Of a DNA stretch of 64,000 bases, positions 8,445 through 14,706 are shown piece after piece. Each line of letters opens with the position of its first letter. The stretch's first letter is position 1. The position numbers and the translations under genes were made by a program. The stretch spans positions 1 through 64,000 of the forward strand of contig CAJXLM010000010.1 of the NCBI GenBank assembly GCA_913056175.1, in the 5' to 3' direction. The DNA is from an uncultured Opitutia bacterium. GTDB lineage: Bacteria; Verrucomicrobiota; Verrucomicrobiia; Opitutales; Puniceicoccaceae. Under the pieces are notes generated by a model, which saw only the letters and a list, made by a program, of their open reading frames with translations, made no database searches and was not told where the DNA came from.

Positions 8445-8681
8445 TTACCGCCCCCGCGGAAGATGTTCCTCGCGCCGCGCGGAACGCCAGTAGTCGCGGT
8501 GCTTGCGGATCCAGTCGAGTAGAGCCCGCTCGAACCCGATGTCGGCCCCTGCCTTCTCGGACTCGATCCACTTGTGGCGCAGGATTTCCTCCCTCTCGGC
8601 CAGGAACTCACGGTACAGCGAGGACTGCCCTGCAAACGTTTCCGCTGGGCTCTTTTCCTCTTTCTCGGTTCCCTTCACCAT
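8445..8681 (-). CDS. Small conserved protein of unknown function (WIESEKAG motif)
   Basis: The 78-residue product contains SLYREFLAEREEILRHKWIE followed by SEKAGADIGFERALLDWIRKH. I recall the pattern HKWIESEKAG-DIGFE-AL-DWI-KHR-WR in many unrelated bacterial short hypotheticals; no function is known to me. It is charged and helical, with no signal or membrane segment. A TTGACA promoter-like box sits at 8717-8722 on the same strand, with the predicted transcript starting only about 6 nt before the ATG. It lies between rpmG and the mrp gene. Confidence 0.72.
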   Translation of the reverse strand: MVKGTEKEEKSPAETFAGQSSLYREFLAEREEILRHKWIESEKAGADIGFERALLDWIRKHRDYWRSARREEHLPRGR

Positions 8682-8693
8682 GCCAAGAGAAGC

Positions 8694-8722
8694 AATCTGT
8701 GTCTCCCAGTCAGGAATGTCAA
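8694..8722 (-). promoter_or_regulatory. Probable promoter of the small WIESEKAG gene
   Basis: On the minus strand TTGACA (8722-8717) is separated by exactly 17 bp from CAGATT (8699-8694). The expected transcript start is near 8687, about 6 nt before the ATG at 8681. Confidence 0.45.
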
Positions 8723-8749
8723 TCGCCCCAGTTGGAGGGTACGAAGTAC

Positions 8750-9841
8750 CTACGCGCGGGAGGCCAATCGTCCCTTGAGGGAGGCGGCAATCGCGTTGAA
8801 GGCCTCCGCACAGGGGAGATCGGGATCACTGAGAACGATGGGCACGCCCATGTCGCCACCCTCCCGGATCCGGCCATCCAGCGGCACCTGCCCGAGCAGG
8901 GGCACCTCCAGGTAGTCGGCCGTGGCCCGCCCCCCTCCTTCCCCAAAGAGGTACTGGCGCTCTCCCGTCGCCTCCTCGAGGAGGTAGGACATGTTCTCGG
9001 CCACTCCGAGCACGGGAACGCTCACCTTGTCGAACATGAGGGCGCCCCGCCTTGCCACGTTCACGGAGGCCGGCTGCGGGGTGGTCACGACCACGGCGCC
9101 CTCCAGGGGAACGGTTTGCACGAGGGAGAGCTGGGCATCCCCGGTTCCCGGGGGCAGGTCCACGAGGAGGACCTCGAGGTCACCCCAGGCGACATTCTGG
9201 GCGAACTGCTGGATGGTCTTCATGACCATTGGTCCGCGCCAGATCACCGGCGTGTGCTCATCGACGAGAAAGCCCATGGACATCACCTGGATGCCAAAGT
9301 TCTCCAGCGGTTGGATGAAGCCATCCTCCACCTCCGGCCGTTGGTTCACCCCGAGCATCAGGGGTACCGTCGGCCCGTAGATGTCGCAGTCCATGATCCC
9401 GACCGCCCCCTCCCGGCCTTCCGCCCGGAACTGGCGGTCGAGGGCACAGGCGAGGTTCACCGTGAAGGTGGACTTGCCCACCCCGCCCTTCCCACTGGCA
9501 ATGGCGATGGCGGAGCGCACCTTCTGCATGGGGTTGTTGCCGGCACCGGCCTCGGCCTCTCCGGCCGCGGACTTCCCGTCCTCACTGCCGCTGGCCTTCA
9601 CCGCCACCATGACCTCCGGTTCTTCCAGCCCCTCCACGGCTCGCAGGGCCTCCTCCACGGCCGCTTTCAGCCGGGGCGCCACCTCGGGATCGGAGGTCGT
9701 CAGGGCGAGGGACACGCGGGCCTTGCCGCCCTCCACTTCCACGGCCTTGACGAGGCCGAAGGAAACGATGTCCCGGCTGAAACCGGGGTAGGGAACGCCG
9801 GAGAGGGCTTCGCGGACGGTTTGCTCAGTGAGCTTTGCCAT
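8750..9841 (-). CDS. mrp: Mrp/ApbC-type Fe-S cluster carrier ATPase
   Basis: The 363-residue protein starts MAKLTEQTVREALSGV. Residues 1 to about 95 form a MIP18/DUF59-like domain. A P-loop ATPase domain follows, with the deviant Walker A GKGGVGKSTF, the DCDIYGPTVPLMLG switch region and DLPPGTGD. Members of this family bind and transfer [4Fe-4S] clusters to apo-proteins in the cytoplasm. An ATG four codons upstream (9853) is also possible. The typical C-terminal CxxC of Mrp proteins is not seen in the expected place (ENMSYLLEEATGERQYLFG), which is a variation found in some members. The gene is divergent from the TolB-like gene with promoter-like sequence between them. Confidence 0.9.
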   Translation of the reverse strand: MAKLTEQTVREALSGVPYPGFSRDIVSFGLVKAVEVEGGKARVSLALTTSDPEVAPRLKAAVEEALRAVEGLEEPEVMVAVKASGSEDGKSAAGEAEAGAGNNPMQKVRSAIAIASGKGGVGKSTFTVNLACALDRQFRAEGREGAVGIMDCDIYGPTVPLMLGVNQRPEVEDGFIQPLENFGIQVMSMGFLVDEHTPVIWRGPMVMKTIQQFAQNVAWGDLEVLLVDLPPGTGDAQLSLVQTVPLEGAVVVTTPQPASVNVARRGALMFDKVSVPVLGVAENMSYLLEEATGERQYLFGEGGGRATADYLEVPLLGQVPLDGRIREGGDMGVPIVLSDPDLPCAEAFNAIAASLKGRLASRA

Positions 9842-9930
9842 GAGACCCAGCATGCCCGAACGAAGGCGTGATGCAAAACCAGAAGGCGGGAAAGGACGGG
9901 GAAACCCGGCGGGCCTCCCGGCGAAAAGCG

Positions 9931-9960
9931 TTGACCTTGGGGGATCGGTGACCGCTATCA
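9931..9960 (+). promoter_or_regulatory. Probable promoter of the TolB-like gene
   Basis: TTGACC at 9931-9936 is followed after 18 bp by CTATCA at 9955-9960 (GCTATC if the spacer is 17 bp). The predicted transcript start, about 9967, coincides with the ATG at 9968, so the message would be leaderless or nearly so. Confidence 0.4.
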
Positions 9961-9967
9961 CACCCTC

Positions 9968-11167
9968 ATGCGAACCGGTGTGTTCTCCCTTGTCCTCCTC
10001 TTCCTCGGCTTGTCGGTGGTCGCCGCGCAGACGGCCACCCCCCTCGACCCGGTGACCCGGCGGGGAACCGGGGAGCGGCAGTTGACCATTGCGATTGAGA
10101 GCCCGGAGGAGCGCCTCACCGCCCTGGCCCGGCGGGCCTTCCGGCTGCACGGGGGCTTCCGGACGGTCTCCGGGGAGGGAGCCGACCCGGACCTGCGCCT
10201 CGACCTGCGTCCTTCCGGGGACCGGGCCGTCCTCTTCGCGGTGGAATCAAGCGCCGGCGGACTTCGCGGCACCGGGCGGGGGGACGATCTCGGGGAGGCC
10301 ACCGCGCGAGCGCTCGACGAGGTGGTCGAGGGGGTCCTCGGCACCCCGGGCTTCTTCGCCGGAACCATCGCCTTTGTCGGGGAGCGGGAGGGCAGCCGCC
10401 AGATCTTCGTTGGCGACATCCTCTTTCGGGAGGCCCGCCGCCTCACGGGGGGGCCGGCGGACTCCGTCTCGCCGGACCTCTCCCCCACGGCCCAGCGCCT
10501 TCTCTACACCACCTACGCCCGCAGCGGATTCCCCGACATCTACGAGATCGACCTCGCCACCCGGCGCTCCCGCCCCTTCGCGGACTACCGGGGCACCAAC
10601 ACCGGCCCCGCCTTCAATCGGCAGGGCAACCGCGTGGCCATGATCCTCTCCTCCAGCGGCAACGCCGAGCTCTACGTGGCCGACGCCAACGGGCAGAACC
10701 CGCGAAGGCTCACCGACAACCGCACTCTCGAGTCCGGCCCCAGCTGGTCCCCGGACGGGCGCGAGATCGCCCTCGCCTCCGACCGGCTGGGCAATCCCCA
10801 GATCTACCGGATTCCCGCCGAGGGGGGGGCGCTGCAGCGGGTCCCCACCGACATCAGCGGCTACTGCGCGGAGCCCGCCTGGAATCCACGGGAGCCCCGC
10901 CTGCTCGCCTTCACCGCGGCCACCTCCGGCGGCTTCCAAGTGGCCCTGCACGACCTCGCTAGCGGCGAGAGCCGCTTCCTCACCCAAGTCAGCGGCGACG
11001 CCATCGAGCCGGCCTGGCTGAACGACGGACGCCACCTCCTCTACACCCGGCGCCAAGGAGAGCGGACTCGGCTCTTCCTGCTGGACACCCACCGCCGGGA
11101 AAGTGTGCCCGTGCACAGCGCCGACTTCGGCAATTCGTCCCAAGCCGATTTCGTGTACCCCCGCTGA
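9968..11167 (+). CDS. tolB: TolB-like periplasmic beta-propeller protein
   Basis: The protein is 399 residues with an N-terminal signal peptide (MRTGVFSLVLLFLGLSVVAA) that would send it to the periplasm. Residues about 35-130 match the small N-terminal alpha/beta domain of TolB. The rest is a WD40-like/PD40 propeller: repeats near DSVSPDLSPTAQRLLYTTY, GTNTGPAFNRQGNRVAMI, SGPSWSPDGREIALASDR and AEPAWNPREPRLLAFT. In the Tol-Pal system TolB links Pal to TolA and helps outer-membrane constriction. No tolQ, tolR, tolA or pal is adjacent, so assignment to that system is by family only. The gene is convergent with tsf. Confidence 0.85.
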   Translation: MRTGVFSLVLLFLGLSVVAAQTATPLDPVTRRGTGERQLTIAIESPEERLTALARRAFRLHGGFRTVSGEGADPDLRLDLRPSGDRAVLFAVESSAGGLRGTGRGDDLGEATARALDEVVEGVLGTPGFFAGTIAFVGEREGSRQIFVGDILFREARRLTGGPADSVSPDLSPTAQRLLYTTYARSGFPDIYEIDLATRRSRPFADYRGTNTGPAFNRQGNRVAMILSSSGNAELYVADANGQNPRRLTDNRTLESGPSWSPDGREIALASDRLGNPQIYRIPAEGGALQRVPTDISGYCAEPAWNPREPRLLAFTAATSGGFQVALHDLASGESRFLTQVSGDAIEPAWLNDGRHLLYTRRQGERTRLFLLDTHRRESVPVHSADFGNSSQADFVYPR

Positions 11168-11205
11168 GAGGGAGCCTCGCCGGCGCTCGGAGCGCCTCCC
11201 CCTCA
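11166..11205. terminator. GC-rich hairpin between convergent tolB-like gene and tsf
   Basis: GGCGCT (11182-11187) and AGCGCC (11191-11196) form a 6 bp stem with a 3-base loop, flanked by the partly complementary GAGGGAG and CTCCCCCTC. There is no T-run, so intrinsic termination is uncertain. The rest of the 233 bp gap to tsf shows nothing else. Confidence 0.3.
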
Positions 11206-11400
11206 CCACGACTGTGGGACGGCGACCCGAGCGGAGCCAGTCCAGCCGAGTCGGCCCGCCTGCGCGAAAGGCGATCACAAGCGGACGGCGCGGTCGCTCT
11301 CCCTCTCCATCCCCGGCCCGCCGCAAAGCCACTGTGGGGCTCTGGGAGGCGTTTCCACGTTCCCGTCCGCCCCTCCCGTACGCCGCTGAGGGCGCCGCGC

Positions 11401-11991
11401 CTACTCGCCGAGTTGGAACCGGGCGAAGCGTCCGATGAGGATGTTTTCCCCGATCTTCGCAATCGACTCGGTGAGCAACTCCTGCACGGTCTGGTCGGGA
11501 TTCTTCACGAAGGGCTGCTCGAGAAGGCAGACGGAGCTGAAGTACTTGGCGAGCTTGCCCTCCACGATCTTCTGGACGGCCTGGGCCGGTTTCCCCTCCG
11601 CCTGCGAGGCGGCGATCTCCCGCTCCTTCTCGAGGACATCCTCGGGCACATCCTCCCGGCTCACGTAGAGCGGGGAGGCCGCGGCAATGTGCATGGCGAT
11701 GTCTCGTACCAGTTCGCGGAACTGGTCGTTCTTCGCCACAAAATCGGTCTCGCACTTCACCTCCACGAGCACCCCGACCTTGCCGCCGAGATGGATGTAG
11801 GATTCCACGAGCCCCTCGGTCGCCTCGCGGTCGGCCTTCTTCGCGGCCGTCGCCATCCCCTTTTTGCGGAGGATGGCAACCGCTTGCTCCGTGTCGCCGT
11901 TCGCCTCGACGAGGGCCTTCTTGCAGTCCATGAGCCCGGCCCCGGTCGAGGACCGCAGCTCGGCAACGAGATTCGCAGTGATTTCAGGCAT
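11401..11991 (-). CDS. tsf: Translation elongation factor Ts
   Basis: EF-Ts is the nucleotide exchange factor that regenerates EF-Tu-GTP. The 196-residue protein is a short form, as in many bacteria outside the Enterobacteria. It begins [20 protein letters not shown] and carries the canonical N-terminal [18 protein letters not shown] with the helix-loop [19 protein letters not shown]. The core has [16 protein letters not shown], and the C-terminus includes the [14 protein letters not shown] dimer-type segment. It follows rpsB by 63 bp on the same strand, the standard rpsB-tsf order. The chosen ATG removes a spurious 17-residue extension. Confidence 0.97.
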   Translation of the reverse strand: MPEITANLVAELRSSTGAGLMDCKKALVEANGDTEQAVAILRKKGMATAAKKADREATEGLVESYIHLGGKVGVLVEVKCETDFVAKNDQFRELVRDIAMHIAAASPLYVSREDVPEDVLEKEREIAASQAEGKPAQAVQKIVEGKLAKYFSSVCLLEQPFVKNPDQTVQELLTESIAKIGENILIGRFARFQLGE

Positions 11992-12054
11992 GGGTAAGTC
12001 CGCTGGAGGAACGCTGGGAGAAGAGGGAATAGACCGACACAAAACCCGGGCGGT

Positions 12055-12861
12055 TCAATTCGACCCGTCCGACTCGGGGGTGAAGCCCTCCGGCAGGGTG
12101 ACCTCGCCCTCGCTCTCTTCATCCCCGAATTCAGTCCGGGCAAAGACTGCGCTGGCCGCCCGCGGCACGGAGACCGACTCCCGCCCCTCGAGTCCGTCCT
12201 GGATGAACTCCACGAGGGTCTCCACGACGATCCGGATCGACTTGGCCGCGTCGTCGTTGCCGGGGATGGGATAGTCGGCGAGGCTCGGATCGCTGTTCGT
12301 ATCCACGAGCGCGATCACCGGAATCCCGAGGCGGTTCGCCTCCGCCACCGCGATCTCCTCGGTGCGGATGTCCACCACGAAGAGCGCGTCGGGCCGCTCG
12401 TTCAGGTCGATGATCCCCTCGAAGTTCCGCTTCATGCGGACCATTTCCCGCCGGATCGCCGAGCCCTCCTTCTTCGGGAGGCTCTGCAGGGATCCGTCCC
12501 GCTCCATCTCGAGGTAGCGCCGATACTTCTGCAGGCTGGTCTTGATCGTCGCGAAATTCGTGAGCATCCCGCCCATCCAGCGGTTCACGCAGAAGGGCAT
12601 GCGGGTCTCCGCAGCTGCCTCCCGGATGATCTCCTGGGCCTGCCGTTTTGTGCCGACCATGAGGATATTCTTCCCGTTGCGCACGAGGTCACGGGCAAAC
12701 TCTCCGGCCAGCTCCAGCCGCTCGTAGGTCTTCCCGAGATCGATGATCGAGATCCCGTGCCGATGAGCGTAGAGGTAGGGCTTGAAGTTCGGATTCCAGC
12801 GGCGGACCTGGTGCCCGAAGTGGACGCCGGCATCGAGAAGGTCTTTAGCAGTAATATTCAT
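12055..12861 (-). CDS. rpsB: 30S ribosomal protein uS2
   Basis: The 268-residue protein starts MNITAKDLLDAGVHFGHQVR, the family signature, with RRWNPNFKPYLYAHRHGISI next. Further matches are LMVGTKRQAQEIIREAA, VNRWMGGMLTNFATI and RPDALFVVDIRTEEIAVAEA. S2 is a late-assembling protein of the small subunit. The C-terminal tail after about residue 235 is acidic and longer than the core family. Long upstream open sequence in the same frame is a chance extension through a repeat region and leader. Two hairpins lie in its leader. Confidence 0.97.
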   Translation of the reverse strand: MNITAKDLLDAGVHFGHQVRRWNPNFKPYLYAHRHGISIIDLGKTYERLELAGEFARDLVRNGKNILMVGTKRQAQEIIREAAAETRMPFCVNRWMGGMLTNFATIKTSLQKYRRYLEMERDGSLQSLPKKEGSAIRREMVRMKRNFEGIIDLNERPDALFVVDIRTEEIAVAEANRLGIPVIALVDTNSDPSLADYPIPGNDDAAKSIRIVVETLVEFIQDGLEGRESVSVPRAASAVFARTEFGDEESEGEVTLPEGFTPESDGSN

Positions 12862-12871
12862 GACTGGCAGG

Positions 12872-12887
12872 CTTCCCACAGGGGAAG
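12872..12887 (-). promoter_or_regulatory. Hairpin in rpsB leader, proximal
   Basis: CTTCCC and GGGAAG (6 bp stem, 4-base loop) lie 11 bases upstream of the rpsB start codon, where a ribosome would bind. No clear Shine-Dalgarno sequence is present between hairpin and ATG. In E. coli rpsB-tsf is repressed by S2 through its leader; whether this hairpin does the same is inference. Confidence 0.4.
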
Positions 12888-12950
12888 AGGAAACGCGCGA
12901 AAACCGTAGAGAAAAGCCACGGAAAGCCTCCTCCGCAACCCCAAACCACT

Positions 12951-12968
12951 GAGGGAAACGCTTCCCTC
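12951..12968 (-). promoter_or_regulatory. Hairpin in rpsB leader, distal
   Basis: GAGGGAA and TTCCCTC form a perfect 7 bp stem with a 4-base loop about 90 bases upstream of rpsB. It shares the GGGAA/TTCCC core with the proximal hairpin, so the two arms could also pair with each other and give alternative folds. Confidence 0.4.
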
Positions 12969-13345
12969 TGCACCGATCCTCGGATCTCCCACAGGCCGCA
13001 AGGCGGAAAAGAACCACGGCGCCCTCATGGATGAACCGGAACCACCCCGAATCTCCGAAGAAACACCACAGAGGGCGCAGAGAGCACAGAGGGGAAGACA
13101 GGAGAAGACCGGCCGCCGACCCCGTCCTCCTCCTCACCCCCCATTCCCTCCGTGGTTTCCCTCCCTTCCCAGAGTCCCGCTCTCCATCCCCCCACGCGCC
13201 CGAGGAACACCAAGCCCCCTCCCCCTCTGTGTCCCCTGTGCCCTCTGTGGTGGACAACGAATCACCCGGAATCTCTGAAGAAACACCACAGAGGGCGCAG
13301 AGAGCACAGAGGGAAAGACGGGAGGAGACCGGCCGCCGACCAGCT

Positions 13346-13888
13346 ACAAGAATCGGCGGTCCGCTGTCCTCTTCGGGAAAGGACGCCCTGCGGATTCCTT
13401 GGCAGAGTCACGCAGGAAACAGACTCTCTGCATCTTCAGAGGACAAAGCGTTTCACTCCCTCCTTCAACCGACGGACGTTGAAGTTGAGAATCAGTCCGG
13501 TTTTCAGACCCGACAACCTCAGGTACGACAGCAACTGGGCCTCGTGGATGGGCTCGATGTTCTTCACGCTCTTGAGTTCGAGGATCAGCGTGTCCGCCAC
13601 CAGCAAGTCCACCCGGTAGCCACATTCCAGAGAGACCCCCTTGTACTGGACCGGCAGCGGCACCTGGCACGCGTGCTTGATCCCATTCAAGTCCAGTTCC
13701 CGGCTCAGGCATCGCTGGTAGGACGACTCGAGAAGGCCCGGCCCCAAAAATCGGTGCACCTCAATCGCACAACCTATCACCTTACCGGAAAGCAGATCCA
13801 CCGACATTGCTCCCAATCCGTAATCATCCAAAAGTCATCCTACCCGGATGGCGTTTGTACCCCAAAGAACTTTTTTCAATATAAACCG
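13346..13888. mobile_element. Putative insertion-like segment carrying the GxxExxY gene within repeat unit 2
   Basis: This stretch interrupts a repeat unit: left end features stop near 13345 and right end features resume near 13889. It holds the GxxExxY gene and about 80 bp flanks, including an AT-rich patch TTTTTTCAATATAAA just inside the right border that could hold the promoter on the minus strand. No transposase or target duplication is visible. Calling it mobile is inference from the arrangement. Confidence 0.4.
13436..13807 (-). CDS. GxxExxY family protein, PD-(D/E)XK nuclease-like
   Basis: The 123-residue protein (from ATG 13807; a TTG eight codons upstream is possible) carries the family motif LGPGLLESSY, with G24, E27 and Y30. 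It also has VDLLVADTLILELK, placing D67, E77 and K79 in the D-(x)n-ExK layout of PD-(D/E)XK nucleases. No function is established for the family. It sits alone, inside one inverted-repeat unit of the surrounding array, reading opposite to the flanking photolyase promoter-side mini-gene. Its codon use is less GC-biased than its neighbours, for example AAGTTGAGAATCAGTCC in antisense, which suggests transfer. Confidence 0.88.
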   Translation of the reverse strand: MSVDLLSGKVIGCAIEVHRFLGPGLLESSYQRCLSRELDLNGIKHACQVPLPVQYKGVSLECGYRVDLLVADTLILELKSVKNIEPIHEAQLLSYLRLSGLKTGLILNFNVRRLKEGVKRFVL

Positions 13889-14512
13889 CTCCGTGGTGAA
13901 CCGGAACCACCCGGAATCTCCGAAGAAAAACCACAGAGGGCACAGAGAGCGCAGAGAGAAAGACAGGAGGACACCGGCCGCCGACCCCTTCCTCCTCCTC
14001 ATCCCTCCCCCCTTCCCTCCGTGGTTTCCCTCCCTTCCCAGAGTGCCGCTCTCCATCCCCCCACGGACCCGAGGAACACCAAGCCCCCTCCCCCTCTGTG
14101 TCCTCTGTGCCCTCTGTGGTGAACAACGAACCACCCGGAACCTCCGAAAAAAACACCACAGAGGGCGCAGAGAGCACAGAGAGAAAGACAGAAGGAGACC
14201 GGCCGCCGACCCTATTCCCCTCCTCGCCCCGCCCCCCTGCCTCCGTGGTTTCCCTCCCTTCCCAGAGTCCCGCTCTCCATCCCCCCACGCCCCCGAGGAA
14301 CACCAAGCCCCCTCCCCCTCTGTGTCCCCTGTGCCCTCTGTGGTGAACAACGAACCACCCGGAATTTCCGAAGAAACACCACAGAGGACGCAGAGAGCAC
14401 AGAGGGAAAGACAGGAGGAGACCGGCCGCCGACCCCCTCCTCCTCCTCACCCCTCTTCCCTTCCCTCCGTGGTTTCCCTCCCCCCGCGCCGGGACGAAAG
14501 CCATGGCCGGCG

Positions 14513-14541
14513 TTGACAGCCCTTCCACCCGCCCGTTGAAT
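14513..14541 (+). promoter_or_regulatory. Promoter-like sequence of the Cys-rich mini-protein
   Basis: TTGACA (14513-14518) and TTGAAT (14536-14541) are separated by exactly 17 bp. The expected start of transcription, about 14548, is the A of the ATG, so the transcript would be leaderless. Confidence 0.45.
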
Positions 14542-14547
14542 TCCATC

Positions 14548-14697
14548 ATGGCGTGGTTTATCGGCATCGTAGTGGTTTTGGCCGTCGGCATCGGAATTTT
14601 CTACGCGCTCGGCGGCAAGAATTACGTCTGCATCCGGCGCAAGGATTGCTGCGGTGCCGGGTGTGGCTGCCTCTTCCCTAAGAAGAAAAAGGATTAG
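14548..14697 (+). CDS. Small membrane protein with Cys-rich, Lys-tailed C-terminus
   Basis: The 49-residue product has one membrane helix at about residues 3-21 and then a 14-residue stretch with five cysteines (C28, C34, C35, C39, C41), ending FPKKKKD. I do not recognise the family. The helix with positively charged tail predicts an N-out, C-in topology, with the Cys cluster on the cytoplasmic side; a metal or Fe-S ligand role is possible but unproven. A consensus-like promoter immediately precedes it and the frame is well preserved beside a repeat array. The upstream in-frame ATG at 14503 lies before the promoter boxes and is unlikely. Confidence 0.65.
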   Translation: MAWFIGIVVVLAVGIGIFYALGGKNYVCIRRKDCCGAGCGCLFPKKKKD

Positions 14698-14706
14698 CCC
14701 GCCGGC

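Larger units (their letters stand above)
13064..14482. repeat. Array of five CACAGAGGG inverted-repeat units, period about 220 bp
   Basis: Each unit opens with about 30 bp like CACCACAGAGGGCGCAGAG and closes with an imperfect inverse ending CCCTCTGTGGTG. Units 1 (13064-13252), 3 (13930-14121) and 4 (14153-14345) are complete at about 190 bp. Unit 2 has its left end at 13284-13312 and a right-end remnant at about 13889-13898, and between these sits the GxxExxY gene. Unit 5 (from about 14376) lacks a right end. A 31 bp linker with the core ACCACCCGGAATCTCCGAAG separates units. The interior is shared (GACCGGCCGCCGACC, CCTCCGTGGTTTCCCTCCC). Translated, these repeats give TEGTEDTEGEG-type open frames that are artefacts. 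Confidence 0.85.

Noticed and set aside
13346-13888. Insertion sequence with a transposase
   Set aside because: No DDE, serine or tyrosine transposase is encoded; only the GxxExxY gene is present, so the mobile label remains tentative.
13031-14591. Long open frames with TEGTEDTEGEG or QRAQRAQRERQE repeats
   Set aside because: They are translations of the inverted-repeat array and recur in every frame with each unit; not credible proteins.
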